Shown here: positions 36,501 to 48,500 of the stretch, in pieces | How positions within the stretch are numbered: the first letter of the stretch is position 1 | Layout of the letters: every line of letters starts with the position of its first letter | Assembly (NCBI GenBank): GCA_019916065.1 | Contig: CM034238.1 | Location: forward strand, 2,506,199-2,570,198 | DNA length: 64,000 nt | Direction of reading: 5' to 3' | Source of the DNA: Vitellaria paradoxa | Lineage: Eukaryota; Streptophyta; Magnoliopsida; Ericales; Sapotaceae | Program-made: the position numbers and the translations under genes | The notes under the pieces: generated by a model | The model's input: the letters and a program-made list of their open reading frames with translations, nothing else | What the model was told of the DNA's origin: nothing | The model's database searches: none

Positions 36501-39500
36501 AAGACTTAATTATCATCCTCTTTGGTACACCACAACACCCTCTAACATTCCAGCATAGAATCTTAGGCTGCATTAAGACTGATGAATAATGGATTCCCTG
36601 ATCTTCTACCTCCATAATCCAGACTTATGCTTTTTTTATCATAAGTGATTGAACTCTTCAAGTTCTTAAGCTCCCTCATACTCTTTCTAGAGCTGCCTGT
36701 TGGCTTTTTAACCTCCCCCTCTTTGTTCAGTCGTCTCTTCTCTTCAATGGACTGAAGAAGGTCCATGATCTTATCTTCAAATTCATCACTTGAAATCCCC
36801 AGCAATTTCTTAAAAGATCTCATGCGGTTAACCACCCATTTTGAGATATTTTTCTGTTCATGCCCACAATCACCCAGAAGCAGAGTTTCTGCATTCAAGT
36901 CCCACTCTTCTGGACTGTAGACAGCCAAAGGGTGACAGTCAACAGCATCAGTGTGTTCTGTACCTTGCTCCTCCACGGCTGTGGGAATATTTGTTATATC
37001 CTCTAAAGGCCTGTTGAAATGAGTCCCAAAACAGAGATCCTCGTCTTGATCCAATGGAATTAAGGCTCCTTCCATAGAATTATTCAAAATCAGGTCATAC
37101 CTAGGGTGGTGCAGACTGGCAGATTCAAAATTAGAATCTGGCAGGTTTGCGGATTTTCCAAACATGCAGTTGTCTCTGTTGGGAAGGGAGCAATCACTGT
37201 ATTCATCCCTATCCCTCATTGAATGCTGGGTTGTCTCACTATCTTCTTCCTTAGCAGTTGCTCCATTAGTGTCGAGGTCATTCATAAATGCTTCATCCTT
37301 TGAATCTAGTTCAGAATTGAGAGGGGCAAATCTATTTACTGAAGATTGACCCTCATTAATGGGGATTGAAGTGAGACCCTTCGTGTGTGCAGCAGGCTTT
37401 TCACCAACTTTGATCCATCGAACTTTCCTAGTATCTCTCCTCTTGCTTTTAATGCTTACCTCTGGAAACTCAAAAGAATTGACTCTTTGATTTCCAAAAG
37501 ATTGAGCAGCCCCCAAGTTGGCAGCACCTTCACGCGCCACCATCCTCCTAGGCTCCGGTGGCTGCAGATTTCCTGGAATTGACCAGGGATGGATGTTCCA
37601 ATCGACCCAAGGACTCCTTTCAACCCAGATTGGACAATCGTAATTGTAGCTTCCAACCTTAATGATCACCGAAGATGGGATTTTCCTTCCTTGACTCTTA
37701 ACTCTCATCTTGGCCCATTTCAGATGGGTTTGCATAATGGATTCAGGAGCAGTTTCCAAATGACCACCACAGTAATCACCAATACTCTTGAATATTCCTT
37801 CAGTCCAAAGGAAAATGGGCAAACCAATTACTCGAATCCAAGTAGATGTGGGCCTCCTTTCTCCTCTGTCACAGCAGCTCCAACTATGCCATCTATCAAG
37901 AAATAAGGTCATTCCGTTAAAGGAATGCTGTCCTAATCTCTCCTCCGCAGATACCCTGGAAGGAAAAATGAATAGAAAAGTGTTGACATCAATTTCCTTA
38001 ATGTCTACCCCTCCAGGAATTTTCCAGCGCCTATCTACCCAATTTTGAACCTCCTTTGGGTCTGTTAAGATTGCCTTCCCATGCTGTGAAGCTCCAAATC
38101 TGCCAACAAGACATCTAGCCATATGAAAGCTACTCTCGACGGCATCATCGTAGTTGACAAGCACACATTTCTCCCTACCTCCAATGTGTGAACTTCTGAT
38201 GGCAGGAAGCTTCCATTTATTTAATCTTGCCGCTTTTAAGAAGGATTTTTTCTTATGGAAGTTGGCTAAATGATTGCTGCTATGAAATCTGTTCTGGAAA
38301 TCTGCTTCCATAGAAGAGGAAGGAACAAGGGGCTGGGTTGACTGGGTGAAAGGGACATCATTCCTACTCGAAACAAAATTGGATATCAATTCAGCGAAGA
38401 ATATCCAACCTCTTCCATATGCCAGCTCAGGGATGCACATTTGTCTTCTGCCGTAGGGTGCAAATAGCCGCAGCTCCAGCTTCCTGACAGCACCAGAAAT
38501 TATTCTGGAGTATATCAGGGTCCTCCTACCACCCCGGCAACATCCAAGCTGCTGGAAACCCCCTGGAAGTCTGGGTTCTTTGCTGCAAATCTCTTGGATC
38601 CATCTTAGTTCGTCATCGTAAAGAACTAAGACCTTGACGTAGCCCCTTCCTCTTTCAACCAGCCTTGTTCCTCCATTGTGAACAAAACTATCTTCGACAT
38701 CTATTGTAACCTCTTGTGAATGAAAGGATCTCCTAGGCCTCCTAATGTGAAGAGCATTACCATTGAAATTTTTCCTCCCCTGCACACTACCATTTCTAGG
38801 CTGGTGCACAATAGCAGGGAGAGCCCTGCCATGCGTTGAGAGCATCTAGAATGCCAAAAGACTCTCCTAGGCATAATCCAGTTGACATCCCACCACAACC
38901 AGAATTGAGAGTATGGATTTGTAAATCTATGGTTTTCTGTACTTGGGTAACATCCTTTGGATGCCTCTTTAATAAATTGTTCGAATATTATTTATCGCGA
39001 AAAAAAAAAAAACTTGAAGGAAATTGAGTGATTTAAGATCACCTATCCAATATTTCACCTTTTTTTGGCTAGCTACATATAATATGTATGAGAATTAATT
39101 ATAATAAAAATATTTAATTTTCTCTAATTGGTTCAAGCAATGAACGGTGAATTGGCTGCTTCACTTGTTTGAGGTTGGGTTCGATTTGAATTACCATGCT
39201 ACGATGCCTTGTGTAAGATGGGAATTTGTAATATTTTGATGAATTTGGATTTCATATACCAAACCAGACCATATGAAGATCAAGCAAATGTAAAGTTTGG
39301 GAATTGTTTTTATTTTTATTTTTTATTTTTTTATTCCAGATATGGACCTACTTTGGAGTTGGGACCTAACGGAACCATGCATCATTAGGTTACTAGTCTT
39401 AGTAGTCTTATTTGTGTTTATTTTAATTTTTAAATTAAACATATTCAAGTGTTTTGAATTAAACATTTAACTTTTAAATTAAACATTTAAATTAAACACA

Positions 39501-42500
39501 TTCACCCCCCTGGGGTTTTGAAGGTGAGGAATATTCTAGTGACGTGCCAAAATTCTTGATATCGGCTTCAGGAGTCACCGGCCAAGTTATATTATCTTTA
39601 AATAATGTTTTTCTTTAGAAGGTTTAAATTAGGTCTATAAGTTCAAAATCTTGGGTGCCATTTGGTTGTATTTTTGTTTTTTATTTTCTGTTTTGTTTTC
39701 TATTTTCAGTTTTATGTATTTTACGTTTTGAAAATCCCAAAGCAAGGAAAATTGAAAACGTATTTGTTTGGCATTTTCTGTTTACGGGGTTTTGAGATTT
39801 TATTTGTTTTGGGTTGAAAACCCTCAAAATAACTTATTGCCATTTTGTATTTCATTTGCAAACTCATTTTCTGTTTTCTAAAACAAATTTTGAAAACATA
39901 AGTGATCAAATGTGTTTTGAACTGTTTTTCTTGTTTTCAAAATTGCAAAATGGAAAATGGGCTCAAAACAAGTATACCAAATAGCATCTTAGTTACTAAA
40001 ATGAAATTCAAAATCTGTAGAACGTCTCTTTGTACATATTCAGTGGTTATGAGAGGTCTGGGGTCTAGTACCATATTGTTTCAGCATGCATTGGGTTTTC
40101 ACCTAATGGGTGAAGCAAGTGTTTGAGGAGTGATGGGTTGCAAGGTTTCACAAGAGCAGAAGGAAAGCATGGCTCCCCTTTTGTTTAACTTAGCTCATAG
40201 GGGGGGAGATGAACAAAAGATATTTTCATGATAAGGAGCATTCTCTTTATTTGATAAAAAGAGCACTTTTTTGGGGCTATTGTTTATTTGGTTAGGTCGG
40301 GGCAAAGAATTGGATTTGGTTTTTTTTTTTTTTTTTCCTTTTTTCTTTTTGAGCATATGGATGTTATTTGATATGCCATTTTTGTGGTTAAACTTGTAGT
40401 TTTTGTACTGTGGCATTATCCCCTTTATGCCTTATATATATATATATATATATAGATTCTTTCTTATTCATAAAAAAAAGAAAAAAGAAGTCAGTCAAAA
40501 TCTGGTTATCCCACCTTTCCGCTTCCTTTTTTTTTTTCCTTCTTCTTATTCTTCTTCTCTTCCTCTTACCAACTAATATATGATATTATTTGAATGCCCT
40601 TGTGCTTTTTTATGTTTGTGCAGATACAGTTCGAAGTTTGGCCGTGATGCCTGGTTTGGGAATTCTTTCTGCATCACACGATGGGTATGTTAGTTTCATT
40701 TCTTTTGGGGTCTATATGTATTGCCGTGTTTGGTGAATTTTCTTCTGATGCGAGTTTGTGTGGAGTGCTAGTCTTAGTGGTCCATTGGGTAATATTAAAA
40801 TTAATGCTATCGTATGGCAATCAGTTTATATTTATTGAAAACTACTGAAAATGAAAGCTCAAGTGAAACCAAGAGATGATGTGTGTTTTGACAGTGAAAT
40901 GAATCCATTCGAGGGGAATCAACTCTTAACAAGGAAAATAAAGCAGAAAAAAACTAAAAGAACATCATCTCTTCAAGTTATTCACACAATTCAAAATATG
41001 GATAACATCGGGATGAACATTCTGCAAAATCCAACCTTGTAATGTGGACAAGAAAATTATCTTTGGCTGGTTTAATGATCTTTCTAAACCTCGAAAATTT
41101 CGATGATTTCTTCCACCCCAAATCGGCCAAGCCAAACCAAAAGGAATAAGGTTCCATGTTACGCCACGCATGTACACGTGGAAATTTAAAAGCATCTATG
41201 TAGGATAATCTGCTGATTTGTGAGCTATGTTTAATCTATTTGCTAAGTAGAAACAGGTGGGCTAGGCGGCTAAAAAGTGAATGTACTTATTCTTCCCATG
41301 AGAACTTTGTCGCCAGAATTTTACTGCAGATCTGGATGACATTATCTTTAGTTTGTTGCCTTCATTGTAAATTATAAGAGTCAATGCTTGGCTTTTAGAT
41401 GACTTTCAGTTCACTGTTTCAGCAGATGATTAGTAATTTAGTTATTTATTTTGTGTGATTTTAAGATACTCAAGGCCTTGTAAGTGGAGTTAATACTGCA
41501 ATCTCATAATGGTGTTCTAATTGGTTTTTAAGTTTTAACCCTTTAAAATGTCTTCACTTTGCACATCCTCTTTTGTTTTTAGACTTCAATAGTGAATGAT
41601 TTGTACTCCTTTTGTTCTGCCTCCTTCATTCCTTGCTATAGTTGCACCATTTTTCTACTTGGTTTTCTCATTCTAGTGTATCTTAAATTTAGGCTCTTGT
41701 TTTGTTATGACAGCTCTATCAGGTTGTGGGCGCTTGGTGGTGAAGTGTTAATGGAGATGGTTGGTCACACTTCTATTGTCTATTCTATTGATTCACATGT
41801 CTCTGGGCTTATTGTCAGTGGAAGCGAGGACTGTTTTGCGAAGATATGGAAAGGTTTTTACTTTCTAGGCAGGCTATATATATATTGATATACTTGTATC
41901 AAAGCTCTTCTTACTTGGAAAGTCTCTGGCTTTTTTTGCTATTCCAATTCTTGTTTGGTTGGTAATTTTTTATTTACCTGGTAAGTTTTTTTTTTGTGAA
42001 ATAGCTGAGTTTTGCCCATATATTGTTATGCTTTGGAAGGATATGGTCCTCAGTTTTGGTGGGAACTTGCACATAGGCTTATTGTCATTTACATTTTGGG
42101 ATTTCTTTTAATTTTCTTATACTAAGTGACACTCAAATACTCTATCCTTTGTATTTTCATTTTGAGGAAGCTGCAGTCTACCAGTAAGGCTAGTAACATT
42201 ATTGAGTTCCCAATCCTACAAATTTCTTTGGAGAGGTTATGTCTAATATTGTGGAGGGCTTTGAGGTGGATATATATCCCTTTTAAAGGTTTAGACAGCA
42301 TAAAAAAAGAAAAAGTTTATAGTGGTGGGTTATTGAAGAAGAATTGGAAACTAGCATCTCCCCTCATCTTTTAATAGGGATTTACAATAGTTGATAAAGC
42401 ACTTATAACTGTCTTTCATTATATTTTAACTGCAGGTCAGAGGAATTTAAATTTATAATTAAAAGTTTTATCTTTCATCTATTGTTGAGATCACTGGATT

Positions 42501-45500
42501 CACAAATTGAATGCTGATTACTTGGGAAATGATGTTATTGTTGCAGATGGAGTTTGTGTCCAAAGTATAGAGCATCCTGGTTGCGTGTGGGATGCCAAAT
42601 TCTTGGACAATGGTGATATTGTAACTGCATGTTCTGATGGAATTGTGCGTATTTGGACAGTTCATCAAGATAAGATTGCTGCCTTGCCTGAGCTTGAGTC
42701 ATTTGATTCTCAACTTTCTTACTACAAGTGTAGTAGGTATGCCATTTGATTGATTGTTGACGTGGATACATATAATCAATAAATATATAGATATATACAT
42801 ATATATGTTTTTATAGCTAATAATAATCTGTATGTAATTCTTGGCTAGCAAGGTTTATTCAATGTTGATTCATCACCATTGGGTTTTTGGCTTCCTAATA
42901 GATCAGTTGTTTTTCTTTTCTCCTTCTTTTAGAAGTCCTTTGATACATTCAATAGTCTGTTTTTAACCCCTGTCCCACACTTATTAAAAAAAAAAAAGGA
43001 GAACAAAAAAGTGTGATACGTGATTAGCAACCTCTTTTTCCCTTTCGAAATGAAAACTTTTTTTGCCACTAGCATGTATACTTTGTTTAAGCTTTCTGGT
43101 AACCTATATACATTGTTATGGTATATGGCAATTATATTGATTGTTAACCACAAAAATAGTTGGTTGGCCTCTCCACCCCCCTTAACTTGTTAGTTTTGCC
43201 TGACTACATGTTATCTCTTCTTGTTTGTTCTAGAAAGAGGGTTGGAGGATTGAAATTGGACGACTTACCAGGGCTAGAGGCCTTAAGGGTTCCAGGTTCG
43301 ATCTTTTGTACATGCTTTGAAAGAAACAATTCATTATTTTTGTCTGATAACTTTTTGACTTCTGATAGATGATGCCGTAGTTGTTGGATGAACATAAATT
43401 TTGAGTTGAGGAGGGCTAGTTTCGTTTATATGAATCCATATTGATGTATCATTTAATACCAATGGAAATTCTTTCATTAGAAGAATTATTTTTTTAAGTA
43501 ATCGTGAAAATATAAATTTGATGGATGATTTCTATTCTCATAATCGCCGTTGTATCTATGAATAGTAATGATTTTTAATGATCTGGTCATCAGGAACCAG
43601 TGATGGCCAGACAAAGGTTGTCAGAGAAGGGGACAATGGTGTAGCATATGCATGGAATTTAAGTGAGCAGAAATGGGATAAGGTAAGAAGTATTTTCATA
43701 TTATTTTCTTTTTAGCCCTTGATCTTATATTTTACTTTCAGATGCCTTGTCAATACCAATCATTGATTTGTGTCATGTGTGTGCATTATTTTGCTTTATT
43801 AATACTGATTTATTCTTTGAAGCTATCTTTCATTTCTCAATGAAGTTTGTATGCATTATTTTGGTTAGACTTTTTTTACTCTTTGTTTATCCTTGCATGA
43901 TATGTTATAAATTGGCATTACATTTACACTCACTGGATTTGTTCTTGTTTATTCAAAGACAGGTTTGCCTGGGGCGTTTACCTTTTGGCAATATTTCGTA
44001 TCCTTTTTCCCCCCTCTTATCCCCCTGTAGCTGTTATTATCATACAATGTAAATTAGCTAGAAGGAATTGAGCATGCTGATGCATTACATGGAATATGAT
44101 GAGCGGACTATGGTAACGCCTAATTTAGTTGCCATTTGTTTTCCATTGAATGGCTAATTTTAGAACCTTTTTATTGTTGTTTGCTCATGTGATACGGATG
44201 ATTTGCACTGGGTTGGCTTGGTCTATACTGTAGATAGGGTGACACTATACAGGTTCTAAGGAAAGCAGCAAAGCATGTTGGATGATGCAGGAATTCTAGA
44301 AAATGAATTGGTGAGATGTGAGCACTCCTGGTGAGAGAGGAAGTGGTAGTTGGAAGGGATGGAATAGTAGGGTTCCCAAGTACATCAGGTTTCACCCTAG
44401 GAGGATGCCAAGGAACATCTACCACTTCCGACTTTCCTACTTCCACCGTTGGATCCACTCAAATCGATGGTGGAGGTTGGTCTGTTGCGATTGACCATGC
44501 TATTACTAAACAGTTGTATGTCAGGTAGACAATAAAGGAGATCGTAAGTAGTGTATGTTCTGGGTTGGCAGGAAACTTGATGTCCGGCCTGAGGAACCAA
44601 GTGATTGTCTTTAGGCATAGTGGATTCTGTAAGCTTTTGTGATGATCAACTCCCTCAATTCGTTTCATCTAACAGTGCCTCTTATGTGTTTCTGTTGCGT
44701 AAATGTGCTTTTGGTCTCTGGCTACAAATATTTTGACAAGGAGGGTGAAGATATGTGAGGGGTAACTTGGTGATTCAAAATCATTGAAATGGAAGTGTTG
44801 CGTGAACCGCTGGGGAACTGCATAGTTTGGATTATATGCCCATAAGAGGCCACGAGTAACTATTAGTTTGAAGGTTTTCTTGGATTTGGGGCTTATTTTG
44901 CTCATTAGAAATTAGCTTTTATGCATCAACCAAGTAATGTACCTATTAACCTTATAATTTTTTTTTTGTTTATTTTCTTTAGTTATTAATTTTGTCGTTC
45001 CCGATTATGGAAATGAAACTAAAATATTGGTTTTTTCTATTATCTTTGATAAGTATGGGAAGCATTGTGTGGGCCACTGGGGAACTGCATAGTTTGAATT
45101 ATATGCCTATAAAAATCCACAAGTAATCACTGTTTCGATGGCTCTCTTTGATTTAAGCCTATTCTGCTTATTAGAACTTAATTTTATATATCAACTTAGT
45201 AATGCACCCATTAGCATTTTATTTTGTTTGTTTAATTTCTTAAGTTATTGATTTTTATTATTCCTGATCATAGGAACGAAACTTAGGGCTAGATAACTTT
45301 TCCTGAAAATATGGGTTTGCCTATCAGCTTTGATAAGCATGGGAAGGGAGTTCTTTAGGATCTAGAGTCTTCTTCTCCTCCTTTTTTTTTCGCTGGCTAT
45401 GTGGTATGACCATTGTTCTGTTTTTATTTTTGGTTTAATTGATTTTTCTGTTCTGCAAATATTTTTGAAAGCAAAAGCAGAATGAATGCAGTGAATCCCT

Positions 45501-48500
45501 TCCCCCTTTCTGTCTCAAAATCTTTTTCATTTAAACAGAAGTCGAGTGCACTTTGCAGTAGTCTTCTGGTGCAAGATTAATGAAAAACAAAGCTTAATGT
45601 ACTTACAAAAGGGAACCATGCTGAATGTAACTTTTGAGTGTGATGTTCACATTAGTCTTTTTCATTCGGATATTAGTACTTTTGAATCTATTTCATTCAG
45701 ATACCAGTGCTTGCATGGATGTCTGCACTCCTATGTTGCCAAGTTTATTGTGTTGTTCTTTAAGCATTTTTCCTACTTACACTAGAATTTCTCTGCATTG
45801 CTTGCTTGTATATCTATCTATTTTATTATTTTTTGCTAGGTAGCAGTGTCAAATAGCTAAAGACGATTAGTTTTATGCTGGCTAATTCACTTAGTTCTTT
45901 TGTATATATTTAGCGTGTTCTCCCACTTTTTATTGTTGCGTTTTTTTAATGTAGAAAAGTTTGCACTGAGTATTATTTTACTTTAGATTGGTGAAGTCGT
46001 TGATGGACCTGATGATAGCATGAAGCGTCCTGTTCTCGATGGGATTCAATATGATTATGGTTAGGCTTTCTAATTTATTTTTGCACATGCATGCTATCCT
46101 TTTGTCTCTCTCTTTTGCCCTTTCCTTTTTTTAATCTTGATGTTTGTTGATCAGTATTTGATGTTGATATTGGAGATGGTGAGCCTATTCGTAAATTGCC
46201 TCACAACAGATCAGGTAACTTGTGCTCTTTGGTTTTGTGTATATAGTAAAGCTATAGTGTCTTCTATTCCCTAGTTTAATAAATGGATGCTGATTGTTGT
46301 GACACTGTTAGATCATGTTTTGTCTATTTTTCCTATCTTGCAAAGTTTTGCTTGAAAATGTCCTTTAATTGCCTGCTAAATATTAATAAAGATTGTGAAG
46401 TTCTGTTTGAAAGGTTTCTGGGGTAGATGTCATGAATTTTTTAAATTATATATCTTGAGGTCGGGAATTGAGAATGTGAGAGATTTTGGAGTCATGGATG
46501 AATGGGTGGAAGGTGTTTACTGGATTTGTTCCCAAAATCCTTTGATTTTGCAGTGGATAAGGAAGCTTAAGTGGCTGAGATCTTTCTTTAGAAGGTGGAA
46601 ATTGTGTTTGGAATGTTAATCTTTGCAGAAGTTTTCATGATCAGGAGTTGGACGCCTTTTGGCTCTCTCCTTAATATGCAGTATTCTGGAAAGTCGGGTG
46701 AAGGGAAGATGTTTTACATTGGAACATGTCAAAATATGGGGCTTTTGAAGTTAAATTATATTGTGGTACGTTAGTGGGAAGTAAGGAGGAGATTTTGCAT
46801 TGCATTTGCATATGGAAGTATGGGGTGCCTCTAAATGTGACTTTCTTTATTTTGTATATCACGCATAGAAAAGTTGTTACAATTGGCGATCACATTGATC
46901 CGTAATGCGGGCAATTGATTTTCAGCGGGACAAGATCTGGAGGTGTGGGGCTCCACCAAAGGTCACTTTTTATGTGGTGCTTTGGTTCTAGGTAAGATTT
47001 TGACGATTGACAATTTGGTTAATGAAAAAAAAATATTGATCATTGTAAATAGATGCTGTCTTTGCAAGGCCAGAGTGAATCTATTGATCACCTATTTGCC
47101 GATGGCTTGTGGACAAAGGAGTTTTGAGATTGGTTGCCTCACTTTGGTATTTCTTACCTTTATACTCTGAATGTTCTGCAAGAATGTGACAACATTCCAC
47201 TTCTCGATCATGAAGATTGCTTTGAAGCACAACATTCCACATCCGATTTGCCTTATTGCCACTCAAGCAATCTAACATCAAGACTTCCTTATCTGCTGGT
47301 AGCTCATAACTGCTTGGGTAAAGGTCAATTAGCCTAGCTCAACCCATTTGAACCTTCAAAATTTAATTACATCACCACGGGCAACTTGCCATGGCAAATT
47401 CCCCTACAATTGACTGATGCCTTCCACAAACTTACTCCTTCGGCTGCTTTCACCAAAAAGGTTCGAGCTCATATTTGAAGGCAATGACTTTTCACCATAA
47501 TCTCTTCTCCTCATTAGCAAACCTCCATAACCATTTCTCTGACTAAGCCACATTGAAACTCTTTAGATTACGGATGCCTAATCCACCTTCATTGATTGGC
47601 TTATACACTGTCCTCCATCCCACCAACAGATATTTGATTCCTTCTCCCATCTCTCCCCACAAGAATTCCCTCAGCATCTTTTCTAGATTTCTCAACGCAA
47701 CTGAAGGCACAGTTTAAGAGAGACATAAAATAGGTTGGTAGACATGGATACTAATTGTTAGGTTTCTTTTTAAGGCTATATATACAACTTTTTTCTTACT
47801 CAGCCGAAAAAAAAAAAAAAAATAAATAACTAAAGGGTTGGAAGACTTGACAATGTACTTTTAATCAAAGTAAGCTTAGCCCCTTTGGATAACTACCTCA
47901 CCTTCTACCCTGGCACCCTCTTTTGAAACCTCTCAATCACTCCATTCCTCACCCTTTCCAAGACATTGAGTTCCCTTCTTAGAGATTGAAAAGTTTATTT
48001 TAGGCTACGCAATAACAGATGATTAATTTTTTTTTTTTGGGGGGGGGGATGATCTGGATTAAGTAATAGAGTAACAGTATGTTGAAAGGCTCGACAGGAA
48101 AAGTGGGGGTTGGAATTGAAGGAGGTGAGAAGCTAACTAAAGACAAGAGTGCTAAGGGTTTGGGCATTCATTGAAAGGAGGTACTTCTTTTGAATTTGAC
48201 CAATTGATATATCTGGAAATAATATCTTTTTTATTATTTCTTTCAAACAGATAATATCAGGTGAGTTCTCAGGGTAAAAAAAGGTTGTTGGGGGGTTGGC
48301 TGGGCGTGAGGCTGGGTCTGGAGCATGACACTGCACAATCAATTGGCAGCCATTGGGAATTCTGAGTAGATGCATTTTAAGTTTGAGTATGAGAGCATCA
48401 GGGTGGTCAACAGTTACCTAATTCAAATTAATCCGATTCACCTTCTTTGGAGGAAGGGCAGCTGGCTGTGGTGTCCTAACTCTCTAGTTTCTTCTTGTTG

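Larger units (their letters stand above)
32831..38904 (-). mobile_element. Nearly intact L1-type LINE, 6.07 kb
   Basis: A full-length or nearly full-length non-LTR retrotransposon on the minus strand, antisense to DOA1. It runs from about 60 bp of leader (38904-38846) through ORF1 and an overlapping ORF2 to a short 3' UTR. The 3' UTR ends AATAAAATTACTTATCA and a short poly(A). An exact 18 bp target-site duplication flanks it, which argues for recent insertion. It lies inside an older LINE. Confidence 0.92.
30997..39013 (+). mobile_element. Old 5'-truncated LINE hosting a TRIM and a younger LINE
   Basis: LINE pieces on the plus strand read GIRRIV, then (after the TRIM) NGALFRKWLWRYEHKKDGFW. 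Further on come GNHIKFWKDAQIDGSSQKDL, VDGVRWIRTKK, FPWKFIWNSRAP and AFFFVW, the C-terminal end of an L1-type ORF2 with many stops. The body is present at 30997-31045, 31263-32830 and 38923-39013, and ends in poly(A) (39000-39012). TTGAAGGAAA occurs just before the left end (30987-30996) and just after the poly(A) (39014-39023), a likely target-site duplication. It is 5'-truncated, as most LINE insertions are. Confidence 0.7.

Noticed and set aside
33837..38048. Plus-strand open frames of 60-113 codons opposite the LINE
   Set aside because: They are antisense shadows of the LINE ORF1 and ORF2.
39120..39210. Possible SINE, from a GGTTCGATTTG box resembling a Pol III B box
   Set aside because: No convincing A box at the right spacing, no poly(A) tail and no flanking duplication.
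41592..41888. A free-standing 98-codon frame
   Set aside because: Its second half is DOA1 exon 6 (41714-41853); the first half is intron sequence read in frame by chance.
44171..44668. Several overlapping 65-95 codon frames on both strands
   Set aside because: They lie in DOA1 intron 9, have no family resemblance and conflict with each other; chance open frames in a GC-richer patch.
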